Part shown: piece after piece, positions 23,903 through 31,792 of the stretch
How positions within the stretch are numbered: the first letter of the stretch is position 1
Layout: each line of letters opens with the position of its first letter
NCBI RefSeq assembly: GCF_024494575.1
Contig: NZ_JANHDO010000001.1
Span: 310,001 to 374,000, forward strand
Direction of reading: 5' to 3'
DNA from: Halorubrum salinum
Lineage (GTDB): Archaea; Halobacteriota; Halobacteria; Halobacteriales; Haloferacaceae
Length of the DNA: 64,000 bases
Made by a program: the position numbers and the translations under genes
Notes under the pieces: model-generated
What the model saw: only the letters and a program-made list of their open reading frames with translations
Told to the model about the DNA's origin: nothing
The model's database searches: none

Positions 23903-25933
23903 TCAGAACTTCTCTAAGAGGTCGTCGTAGAACTCCCCACCGCGGTCGCCGGCGAGCTTCTCGACGATGAGCTCCGGCGTCGAGCGCGCGAGGTGCCCCT
24001 TCTTCGGCGAGCGATTCACCCGGAGTTCGCCGTCGACGAGCCCGGCCGCCTCGATCCCGTCGACGGCGACTGCGAAGTCGGCGGCGTCGCGGATCTCGCG
24101 GGCCAAGTGCGAGACGAACACCGCGGTCGCGTTTTGGTCGTCGAGCGCCTCCAGAATGCCGGCGATGATCTTCGCGGACGCCCCCGGCTCCGTGATCGAC
24201 TCCAGCTCGTCGACTAGGACGAGCCGTCCGTCCGCGCCCTCGACGAGGTCGCCGAAGTCCCGGAGCGTGGCCTCGAACGCGCCGGCGTCGAGGGTGCCCT
24301 GCGATTTGGCGTAGTAGTGGACCTCTTCGAACCGCTCGACGGTCGCGGACTCGGCGGGGACGGGCAGCCCCATCTGCGCGAGCACGACGACGAGCGCGAC
24401 CAGATCGAGGGTGGAGGTCTTCCCGCCGGAGTTGACCCCGGACAGGAGCGTCGCGCCCGAGACCCCGTAGTCGATCGGCTCGACGTCGTCGAACGCGACG
24501 TCGAGAAGCGGTGAGCGCCCGCCCTCGATCCGGAAGCCGCCGTCCACCGGTCCGTCCGAACCGCCTTCCGCGCTCGGGTCGACGACCTCGGGCATCACGC
24601 AGTCGAAGTCGCGGGCGAACCGCGAGATCGCGAGTTCCACGTCCAGTTCGAGGGCGTCGCGCACCAGCGCCTCGACCGGCTCGCGGAGGTCGCCGAGGTC
24701 GTCCGCGAGGTCGGCTTTCAGACGAGCGGCCCGCCGGTCGCGAGCGGCTGCGAGTTCGGTTCGGAGCCGCGAGACCGCTTCCTCGTCGTGTTCGACCGGG
24801 AACGACGGGTCGCCGTCGAAGATCGGATCGGCGAGCTCCGCCTCCTCGGGCGCTAACCGGAGGGTGTCCGCGAGGTGCTCGCGGGCGGCGGCTATCGCCT
24901 CGTCGTACTCGTCGGCCAGCTCGCGGTCCAGAAGGGAATCGACGCGCGCGCCCTGTTCGACGAGCGAGAGGAAGTCGGTTCCCTCGATGGTCACGTCGCG
25001 CTCGCGGATCGCCTCGCGCAGCCGGTCGTCGGCGACCGACGCCGCCGTCGAGACCGCGGCATCGAGGTCGTCGACCGCGTCGGAGAGCCGGGCGAGCTCG
25101 TCGTCTCCGACTATCGTCCCGTCGTCGTCGAGCCGGGCGAGCGCGTCCCGGAGTCGGTCGAGATCGGCAGCGGGGCCGTCCGGTGTGACGGGATCGCCAG
25201 CCGCCGCGGCCGCCTCGTGGACCGCGGCGGCCGCCTCCAGCCGGTCGCGGTTCGTCGCGAAGAAGGCGAGCAGCCGCTCGGGAACCGTCTCTGCGGGGGT
25301 CTCCAACGCGTCCGGTCGGACCTTGACGTCGCCCTCGACGTCGAGACCGGCGAACGCCTCGTCTATGACGATCACCGTCGCGTACGACCGCGCGAGCTCG
25401 GAGATGTCGCGGGCGTTTTCGACCGTCTCGACCGACAGTTCGGGGACCGCGCGCTCGGCGCGCGCGAGCGTCTCGGCGTCGGCGGTCGCGAGACAGCGAT
25501 CGCGGACGCGCACGGTCGGCGGGTCCGAGAGCGGTTCGACGCCGGCGAGCGCCTCGCGGACGTCGGGGTCTGGGTCGCGGTCCGTCGCGTCGGCGGCGAG
25601 CGACTGCGCCTCCGCGATCCGCGAGGCAGACGCGCTCGGGTAGAACGTCTCCAGCCGCTTCGCGGCGTAGTCGGTGACGGTGCGCTCGCGCAGCAGGTCG
25701 ATCGCCGAGCGGTACACCTCGCGGGCGCGGTCGGTCGCGAGCACGCGCCCCGCGTCGTCGTGTCGTCGCCGGATCGCGCCGCGGGCGATCCGGGCCGCCC
25801 GGGCCTCGTTGACGCCCGGCGCGCGAGCGATGGCGGCCACGTCGCCGGACTCGACGGTCTCGACGGGGTCGTCGAGCTCCGACAGCGCCGCCGCCGTCTT
25901 CGCGCCGACGCCGGGGATCGCCTCCAACTCCAT
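23903..25933 (-). CDS. MutS-related ATPase with HhH N-terminus (MutS2-like)
   Basis: A 676-residue MutS-family protein. The N-terminus has helix-hairpin-helix motifs (LEAIPGVGAKTAAALSEL at residues 2-19, then ARAPGVNEARAARIARGAI) where MutS proper has its mismatch-recognition domain. The middle is a long helical core rich in Arg/Glu. The C-terminal ATPase has Walker A LLSGVNSGGKTST (about residues 500-512), a Q-loop, Walker B RLVLVDELES and a HLAREI switch. No Smr nuclease domain follows, unlike bacterial MutS2. The family is widespread in haloarchaea; a role in recombination control rather than mismatch repair is an inference. The true mutS is at 55867. Convergent with the methylthiotransferase gene, 20 nt apart. 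Confidence 0.88.
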   Translation of the reverse strand: MELEAIPGVGAKTAAALSELDDPVETVESGDVAAIARAPGVNEARAARIARGAIRRRHDDAGRVLATDRAREVYRSAIDLLRERTVTDYAAKRLETFYPSASASRIAEAQSLAADATDRDPDPDVREALAGVEPLSDPPTVRVRDRCLATADAETLARAERAVPELSVETVENARDISELARSYATVIVIDEAFAGLDVEGDVKVRPDALETPAETVPERLLAFFATNRDRLEAAAAVHEAAAAAGDPVTPDGPAADLDRLRDALARLDDDGTIVGDDELARLSDAVDDLDAAVSTAASVADDRLREAIRERDVTIEGTDFLSLVEQGARVDSLLDRELADEYDEAIAAAREHLADTLRLAPEEAELADPIFDGDPSFPVEHDEEAVSRLRTELAAARDRRAARLKADLADDLGDLREPVEALVRDALELDVELAISRFARDFDCVMPEVVDPSAEGGSDGPVDGGFRIEGGRSPLLDVAFDDVEPIDYGVSGATLLSGVNSGGKTSTLDLVALVVVLAQMGLPVPAESATVERFEEVHYYAKSQGTLDAGAFEATLRDFGDLVEGADGRLVLVDELESITEPGASAKIIAGILEALDDQNATAVFVSHLAREIRDAADFAVAVDGIEAAGLVDGELRVNRSPKKGHLARSTPELIVEKLAGDRGGEFYDDLLEKF

Positions 25934-26083
25934 CTACCCGCGGATATCGCGGCAACGCTCTAAAGCATATGGGTCGGGCGGGGCCGGAGCCCGGGCGGCG
26001 CGCTCGACGCGCCCCGCCGGGGCCGGTCCGCGTCCGCCTCCGCGGCCGACGCGTTTTTTCCCGCCGCCCGCGAACCGGGGGTC

Positions 26084-27037
26084 ATGAGTCAGCACACCCT
26101 CGCCGCCGGCGACGACCTCCCGTCGGAGACGGCGGCGAAGGCGGCGGCCGCCCGCGACGCGCTCGCCGCCCGCGACGGGGTCCTCGTCGCCTTCTCCGGC
26201 GGCGTCGACTCCGCGGTCGTCGCGGCGCTCGCTCGCGAGGCCCTCGGCGACGACGCCGTCGCCTGTACCGCCCGAAGCGAGACGCTTCCGGCCGCGGAGC
26301 TGGAGGACGCGGAGCGCGTCGCTGGGGAGATCGGTATCCGCCACGAGACGGTGACCTTCTCCGAGCTCGACGACCCGAACTTCGTCGCCAACGACGGCGA
26401 TCGGTGTTACCACTGCCGGACGATGCGGCTCGGGCGGATGTACGAGACGGCCAAGGACCTCGGCATCGACACCGTCTGTGACGGCACCAACGCGGACGAC
26501 CCGGGCGAGGGACACCGCCCCGGGCTGCGAGCGGTCGAGGAGCTGGACGTGTTCTCGCCGCTTCTCGACGCGGACGTCACGAAGGCGGAGGTCAGAGAAA
26601 TCGCCGACGCGTACGGCCTGTCGGTCGCGGATAAGCCCTCGATGGCCTGTCTCTCCTCGCGGATCCCGACCGGGCTGGAGGTGACCGAGGCGCGGTTGAC
26701 CCGCGTGGAGAAGGCTGAACGGGTGCTCCGCGAGTGGGGCTTCGAGGGGTTCCGCGTGCGCGACCACGACGGCCTCGCGCGCGTCGAGATCGTGCCCGAC
26801 GAACTGGAGCGCGCGCTCGATCCCGCCTTCGCCGAGGCCGTCCACGAGCACCTCACCGACGTCGGCTTCGAGTACGTCACCCTCGACATGGCCGGCTACC
26901 GGACCGGGAGCGTGAGTCCGGGCGGAAACGCGGACGGTGACGAGGACGTATCGCCCGGCGACGACGAGGAGGACGCAGGCACCGACACCGCGGACGGTTC
27001 TGACGACCTCGACGTCGGTCGGACGTACCCGCGCTGA
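26084..27037 (+). CDS. larE: LarE-like ATP-dependent sulfur transferase
   Basis: A 317-residue PP-loop pyrophosphatase of the LarE family. LarE adenylates a pyridinium dicarboxylate precursor and transfers sulfur to it for the nickel-pincer cofactor. The PP-loop SGGVDSAVVAALA (about residues 40-52) is followed by ARSETLPAAELEDAERVA, DGDRCYHCRTMRLGRM, CDGTNADDPGEGHRPGLRA and KPSMACLSSRIPTG (about 185-198). Cysteines in the last three blocks are candidates for the sulfur-donor or cluster cysteines. The last ~45 residues are an acidic low-complexity tail. No larA, larB or larC gene is in the window, so the pathway assignment rests on this protein alone. Confidence 0.88.
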   Translation: MSQHTLAAGDDLPSETAAKAAAARDALAARDGVLVAFSGGVDSAVVAALAREALGDDAVACTARSETLPAAELEDAERVAGEIGIRHETVTFSELDDPNFVANDGDRCYHCRTMRLGRMYETAKDLGIDTVCDGTNADDPGEGHRPGLRAVEELDVFSPLLDADVTKAEVREIADAYGLSVADKPSMACLSSRIPTGLEVTEARLTRVEKAERVLREWGFEGFRVRDHDGLARVEIVPDELERALDPAFAEAVHEHLTDVGFEYVTLDMAGYRTGSVSPGGNADGDEDVSPGDDEEDAGTDTADGSDDLDVGRTYPR

Positions 27038-27094
27038 GGATCGGGCGGTCCGCGGACGGGACCCGTTATCACCGGAGAGAACCTGACGCGAACG

Positions 27095-27100
27095 TTTATA
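27095..27100 (+). promoter_or_regulatory. TATA box of small membrane protein gene
   Basis: GTTTATACC with TTTATA at 27095-27100, 27 nt upstream of the ATG at 27125. A clear match to the haloarchaeal leaderless promoter. Confidence 0.6.
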
Positions 27101-27124
27101 CCGGATGTTGGCACAGTTACAGCT

Positions 27125-27328
27125 ATGAGCGAGGCGCAGACGCTCGCGATCATCGCGGGCGGCGTCGGGGGTGCCGTCGGTGCGTTCGTGGGCGTCGCCG
27201 TCGGCGGAAGCGCGCTCTCGGTGGCGGTGACGACCAGCGTCGTCGCGCTCCTGATCGGCGTGGGAGTGATAGCGAGCGCGGTGATCGCCGGCGACGTGGA
27301 GTTTCTCGCGGACGCGGACGGGGAGTAA
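27125..27328 (+). CDS. Small two-helix membrane protein, unknown function
   Basis: A 67-residue hydrophobic protein with two predicted helices separated by a Ser/Thr turn: IIAGGVGGAVGAFVGVAVGG (about residues 9-28) and VVALLIGVGVIASAVIAG (about 38-55), followed by an acidic tail. Glycine zipper-like G-x3-G spacing in helix 1 suggests oligomerisation or tight packing. A strong TATA box 27 nt upstream supports expression. It is convergent with the DUF7126 gene. I do not recognise a characterised homologue. Confidence 0.7.
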   Translation: MSEAQTLAIIAGGVGGAVGAFVGVAVGGSALSVAVTTSVVALLIGVGVIASAVIAGDVEFLADADGE

Positions 27329-27365
27329 GGAGAGAAGCGAAACCGTAAGTGACGACCCCGGCCGG

Positions 27366-27752
27366 CTACGAGTCGTCTGCGGCCGCGTCGTGCGTCAGTT
27401 CCTCGGCGACCATTTCTGCGTCCATGAGCGCCGGGTCGACGGCGAGGTCGGCGACACCGGCGACGAACTCCGGTAGCGACCGCTCGGCGTACGTCACGGC
27501 GAGGACGTCGGGGTTGATCTCTTTGGCGATCGGGATGCCGGTCGCCTCCTCGACGTCGGTCAAGACGACGTACGCGGCCTCGCCGATCCCGGCGTCGCGG
27601 AGCGTCTCGGCGGTGACGAGCCCCTCGATCCGGCGGACCGTCACGCCGAGGGCGGCCAGCTCGTCACCGAGCCCGTGTGCGTCCGGGCCGGCGACGACGG
27701 CGATCCGGTCGCCGTCGCGGCCGCCGTCGGACCGGGCGGGGGTCCCCGCCAT
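27366..27752 (-). CDS. DUF7126-like protein downstream of guaAb
   Basis: A 128-residue acidic protein. After a short charged start it reads RIAVVAGPDAHGLGDELAALGVTVRRIEGLVTAETLRDAGI (split; about residues 15-56), VLTDVEEATGIPIAKEINPDVLAVTYAERSLPEFVAGVADLAVDPALMDAEMVAEEL: a small Rossmann-like alpha/beta fold resembling the NAD-binding half of TrkA-N/KTN proteins but without a clear G-x-G-x-x-G. It overlaps the guaAb stop (TGATG), so it is translationally coupled to GMP synthase. Recognition as DUF7126 is from memory of haloarchaeal guaA neighbourhoods. No biochemical role is known to me. Confidence 0.72.
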   Translation of the reverse strand: MAGTPARSDGGRDGDRIAVVAGPDAHGLGDELAALGVTVRRIEGLVTAETLRDAGIGEAAYVVLTDVEEATGIPIAKEINPDVLAVTYAERSLPEFVAGVADLAVDPALMDAEMVAEELTHDAAADDS

Positions 27753-28669
27753 CACTCGTACTCGATCGTCGCCGGGGGCTTGTGCGTCACGTCGTAGACG
27801 ACGCGCGCGACGTTCTCGTTTTCGCCCGTGATCCGGCTCTGGATGCGCTGGAGCGTGCTCCAGTCGATCTCCTGTGCGCGGGCGGTCATCCCGTCTCGGC
27901 TCTCCACCGAGCGCACGGCGACGACCCAGCCGTGGACGCGGTTGTCGCCCTTGACTCCCGTGGCCTTCCCGAGAACGGCGGCGAACGCCTGCCACGGGTC
28001 GTACTCCTCCAGTTCCTCCTCGACGACGTGGGTCGCCTCGCGGGCGACGGCGGCCTTCTCCGGTGTGACCTCGCCGACGATCCGGACGGCGAGCCCCGGT
28101 CCGGGGAACGGCATGCGCTCGGAGATTATCTCTTCGAGCCCGAGCGCGCGGGCGACCTCGCGTACCTCGTCCTTGTAGAGGTCACGCACCGGCTCGACGA
28201 TCCCCTCGAAGTCGACGACTTCGGGGAGGCCGCCGACGTTGTGGTGCGATTTGATGTTCCCCTCCGACTCGATGCGGTCGGGGTAGATCGTCCCCTGCAC
28301 GAGGTAGTCGGCGTCGACGTCGCGCGCGACCGTCTCGAACTCGTCGATGAACCCCTCGCCGATGACGTGGCGTTTCTCCTCCGGGTCGGTGACCCCGTCG
28401 AGCCGCTCGAAGAAGCGGTCTTGCGCCTCGATGACCCGCAGCGACTCCATAAAGGAGAACGTGTCGCGGATCTCCGCGGTCTCGCCCTTTCGCATCAGTC
28501 CGGTGTCGACGTACACCGGCGTGAGCTGGTCGCCGACCGCCTCGTACGCGAGCGTCGCCGCGACCGACGAGTCGACGCCGCCCGACAGGGCGATCACGGC
28601 GTTCGCGTCGCCGATCGCCTCTCGGATCTCCGCTTTCGCCTCCGCGATGAACTCCTCCGTCTCGACCAT
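27752..28669 (-). CDS. guaAB: GMP synthase, ATP pyrophosphatase subunit
   Basis: A 305-residue synthetase subunit (GuaAb) of the split archaeal GMP synthase, which adenylates XMP and aminates it to GMP with ammonia from a separate glutaminase subunit. The PP-loop [15 protein letters not shown] is at about residues 28-40. Further family blocks are [42 protein letters not shown], the [14 protein letters not shown] signature and the C-terminal [18 protein letters not shown]. It directly abuts pyrG upstream (TAG followed by ATG) and overlaps the DUF7126-like gene, forming a three-gene nucleotide operon. The glutaminase subunit is not in the window. Confidence 0.95.
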   Translation of the reverse strand: MVETEEFIAEAKAEIREAIGDANAVIALSGGVDSSVAATLAYEAVGDQLTPVYVDTGLMRKGETAEIRDTFSFMESLRVIEAQDRFFERLDGVTDPEEKRHVIGEGFIDEFETVARDVDADYLVQGTIYPDRIESEGNIKSHHNVGGLPEVVDFEGIVEPVRDLYKDEVREVARALGLEEIISERMPFPGPGLAVRIVGEVTPEKAAVAREATHVVEEELEEYDPWQAFAAVLGKATGVKGDNRVHGWVVAVRSVESRDGMTARAQEIDWSTLQRIQSRITGENENVARVVYDVTHKPPATIEYE

Positions 28670-30325
28670 CTATAGCCTCACGTCCGCGTTCCGCTCTGTT
28701 GTGTCCGTCGATCCCAGCGCGGCCTCGACGAGGGAGACGAACGGCGGGCTCGCGCGGTCCGGCCGCGACCGGAACTCGGGGTGCGCCTGCGTCCCGAAGA
28801 AGAACGGGTGGTCGTCACGCTCGACGATCTCCATCCGGTTGTCGGCGCGCCCGGAGAAGACGAGTCCCTCGGTCTCCAGGTCGTCGATGTACTCGGGGTT
28901 CACCTCGTACCGGTGGCGGTGGCGCTCGGTACAGGAGTCCGCGTCGTACACTCGCGCCGCGAGCGTGTCGGGCTCGATGGCGGTCTCGTGTGCGCCGAGC
29001 CGCATCGTCCCGCCCATGTCCTCCGTCTCGTACTGCTCGGGGAGCAGATCGATGACCGGGTGCGGGGTGTCGGGGTCGATCTCCGCGGAGTGTGCGCCCT
29101 CCAGCCCGAGCACGTTGCGCGCGTGCTCGACGACCGCCATCTGAAAGCCCAAACAGAGCCCGAGGAAGGGCACGTCGTTTTCGCGGGCGTACCGGACGGC
29201 CTCGATCTTCCCGTCCGTGCCGCGGGAGCCGAAGCCGCCGGGGACGACGACGGCGTCCGCGCTCGCGAGCCGCTTTTCGTGTTCCGCCCGCGTCTCGTCG
29301 GCGTCGACCCACAGCACGTTCACCTCCGTCTCCGTCTGGATACCGGCGTGTTTCAGCGCCTCGTGGATGGACATGTACGCGTCCTCCAAGGCGTACTTGC
29401 CGACGAGCGCCACGTCGACCTCGCGGTCGCGGTCGCGGGTGACGAGCTCTCTCCACTCCGTCGAGCGGTCGGCCTTCGGCAGCGCCTCGTCGGCGATGCC
29501 GAGCCGCTCCATCACGTACTCGTCTAACCCCTCGTCTTCGACCATCAGCGGGACGTGGTAGATGTCCTCGACGTCGGGGTTCGAGAAGACAGCGGCGGTG
29601 GGCACGTCACAGAACAGGGCGATCTTCTCTTTCGTCTCCGGGTCGAGCCGGTCCTCGGAGCGGCCGACCAAGATGTCCGGCTGGAGGCCGATCGAGCGCA
29701 GCTCCTTCACCGAGTGCTGTGTCGGCTTCGTCTTCTGCTCGCCGTTCTTCGAGTAGGGAACTAAGGTGACGTGGGTAAAGAGGATGTCCTCGTCGTCCTC
29801 CTCGTGGGCGAACTGGCGGAGGGCTTCGAGGAAGGGCATCGACTCGATGTCGCCGACGGTGCCGCCGATCTCGATGAGACAGACGTCGCTCCCCTCGGCT
29901 GCCTCGCGGATTCGCCGCTTGATGTCGTCCGTGACGTGCGGGATGATCTGGACGGTCTTGCCGAGGTAGTCGCCGGCGCGCTCGCGCTCGATGACGTGCT
30001 GGTAGGTCTTCCCCGTGGTGACGTTGTGGTCGAACGTCATGTCGGTGCCGAGGAAGCGCTCGTAGTTGCCCAGATCGAGGTCGACCTCGCCGCCGTCTTT
30101 GAGGACGTACACCTCGCCGTGCTCGTACGGGTTCATCGTCCCGGCGTCGACGTTGAGGTAGGGGTCCACCTTCACCGCGGTGACGTCGAAACCGGCGTTC
30201 GCGAGCAGTCGCCCGGTGCTGGCGGCGGTGATCCCCTTACCCAGCCCGGACATGACGCCGCCGGTGACGAACACGAACTTCCGACCCAGAGACGGGTCGT
30301 ACCCTGTGTCAGGATCCGTTGGCAT
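28670..30325 (-). CDS. pyrG: CTP synthase
   Basis: A 551-residue glutamine-dependent CTP synthase converting UTP to CTP. The amidoligase domain starts [21 protein letters not shown] (P-loop at about residues 12-32) and includes [22 protein letters not shown] and [13 protein letters not shown]. The C-terminal class I glutaminase has the nucleophile in [19 protein letters not shown] (about residues 388-406) and the His-Glu pair in [21 protein letters not shown] box about 26 nt upstream is the likely TATA element. guaAb follows with zero spacing, so CTP and GMP synthesis are coexpressed here. Confidence 0.97.
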   Translation of the reverse strand: MPTDPDTGYDPSLGRKFVFVTGGVMSGLGKGITAASTGRLLANAGFDVTAVKVDPYLNVDAGTMNPYEHGEVYVLKDGGEVDLDLGNYERFLGTDMTFDHNVTTGKTYQHVIERERAGDYLGKTVQIIPHVTDDIKRRIREAAEGSDVCLIEIGGTVGDIESMPFLEALRQFAHEEDDEDILFTHVTLVPYSKNGEQKTKPTQHSVKELRSIGLQPDILVGRSEDRLDPETKEKIALFCDVPTAAVFSNPDVEDIYHVPLMVEDEGLDEYVMERLGIADEALPKADRSTEWRELVTRDRDREVDVALVGKYALEDAYMSIHEALKHAGIQTETEVNVLWVDADETRAEHEKRLASADAVVVPGGFGSRGTDGKIEAVRYARENDVPFLGLCLGFQMAVVEHARNVLGLEGAHSAEIDPDTPHPVIDLLPEQYETEDMGGTMRLGAHETAIEPDTLAARVYDADSCTERHRHRYEVNPEYIDDLETEGLVFSGRADNRMEIVERDDHPFFFGTQAHPEFRSRPDRASPPFVSLVEAALGSTDTTERNADVRL

Positions 30326-30413
30326 ATCGACCGTCCGTCAGGGCCCGGCAAAACCGTTTCGGACCCTCCGTTTCGGGTGGACGTTCGTGTCGTTTCGGTC
30401 CGGCGGCGAGCGC

Positions 30414-31679
30414 TCAGGCCTCGACGAGCTTGTAGCACATCCCGGCCTCGTCCGAATCCTCTGGCGCGCGTTCCGCGTAGTAGATCCCGTCGTCGGTGAC
30501 GAGCGGCGCGCTCGTCACTTCGCCGCGCCCCTCGATCGACCACGTGACCGAGCCGTCCTCGCGGTCGAGCGCGTAGAGGTTCGCGTCGTACGAGCCGACG
30601 AGGACGTGGTCCGCAGTCGCGACTACGCTCCCGGTGATCCAGCCGCCCGTGGGCGTCGACCACACCTCCTCGCCGGTCGCGAGGTCGATCGCGTAACAGT
30701 TGGTGTCGTGGCTGCCGACGTACACCGTGCCGTCGCGGACCGCGGGCGCGCACATGACCATGTCCTCGGTCTCGAACTCCCAGATACGCGAACCGTCCTC
30801 GACGTCGACCCCGGTGATCGTCTCCGCCCACGACGGGACGACGGCGACCCCGCGGCTGATCGCTATCGGGGCCTTCGAGTCGCCGCCGGTGTCGTACCGC
30901 CACATGCGCTCGCGGTCCGAGAGCGACCACGCGTAACAGTAGCCGTCGTTCGAGCCGAACAGGAACCGATCGCGCTCCACGTCGACCGCGACCGTCGAGT
31001 GCGGGTGGTCGGTCGGCCGGCGGTCGCGCCACTCGATCTCGCCGCTCTCGGCGTCCATCACGACGACGCTCCCGCTCGGCGTCGCGTGCTCGACGGCGAC
31101 GTACAGCTTCCCCTCGTAGTAGGTCGGGCTGGCGGCGGCGGCGTCGCCGACCTCGGTCTGCCAGTCGATCTCGCCGCCGTCGACCGTCACCGCCGAGACG
31201 ACCCCGTCGTAGGTGCCCACGTACGCCGTTCCATCGGCGATCGCGGGCGTCCCGTGGCTGCCGCGGTCGTCGTCGGAGATCGAGGTCGACCAGTTCGTCT
31301 CGCCGGACGGGGAGAGCGACCGGATCCGACCCGTGTCGTCGGCGATGAGGATCGCGCCGCTCGGTGCCCGTATCGGGCTCCCCTTCGAGGCGGTGTGGTC
31401 GCCGAGGTTGGTCGGGACGGCCCAGTCGACCTCGACGCTGTCCGGTATCGTCGCGTCGACGGACCCCGAGTTCCGCAGCCCCTGCCGGAACTGCGTCGTG
31501 AGTCCGTCTGGCGACTCGGGGCGGCTCGACAGGTCGATCCCGTCGCCGCGCTCGTCGGTCCCGTCGGCGGGGTCGTCGCCGGGCGACGCGGTGTCTCGGA
31601 GGGCGCTACAGCCGGCGAGTCCCGCGAGGCCGACGCCGCCGGCGGCGCGGAGCCAGCCGCGGCGCGTGAGTTCGGGCAT
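30414..31679 (-). CDS. Tat-exported lipoprotein with PQQ-type beta-propeller
   Basis: A 421-residue predicted lipoprotein. A twin-arginine signal (LTRRGWLRAAGGVGLAGLAGC, residues 4-24) ends in the lipobox LAGC. The mature part is an 8-bladed PQQ-like propeller with repeated W-x-x-x-T-x-G-x-x-x-x-S/P strands, for example INWSTSISDDDRGSHGTPAI, GTAYVGTYDGVVSAV, GTVYVGSHDTNCYAIDLATGEEVW and HVLVGSYDANLYALDREDGSVTW. Such proteins act as surface scaffolds or BamB-like factors; no dehydrogenase motif or PQQ ligand set is visible. A TTTTTATC box lies about 26 nt upstream. Confidence 0.88.
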   Translation of the reverse strand: MPELTRRGWLRAAGGVGLAGLAGCSALRDTASPGDDPADGTDERGDGIDLSSRPESPDGLTTQFRQGLRNSGSVDATIPDSVEVDWAVPTNLGDHTASKGSPIRAPSGAILIADDTGRIRSLSPSGETNWSTSISDDDRGSHGTPAIADGTAYVGTYDGVVSAVTVDGGEIDWQTEVGDAAAASPTYYEGKLYVAVEHATPSGSVVVMDAESGEIEWRDRRPTDHPHSTVAVDVERDRFLFGSNDGYCYAWSLSDRERMWRYDTGGDSKAPIAISRGVAVVPSWAETITGVDVEDGSRIWEFETEDMVMCAPAVRDGTVYVGSHDTNCYAIDLATGEEVWSTPTGGWITGSVVATADHVLVGSYDANLYALDREDGSVTWSIEGRGEVTSAPLVTDDGIYYAERAPEDSDEAGMCYKLVEA

Positions 31680-31792
31680 GGACGGTGATTCGAGGGCGGA
31701 GATAAAAATCCACCTCGGTCGCCTCGGAGCGCCGCCGGCGGCGCGGCGTCCCGACCCGACGCCTGCACGTCACCCGCACTCGTGCCGGGCTC

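Noticed and set aside
22938-25955. A 1005-codon minus-strand open frame
   Set aside because: It is a shadow of the MutS-like gene and the methylthiotransferase gene in this very GC-rich DNA; the translation is dominated by Arg, Gly and Pro with no family signature.
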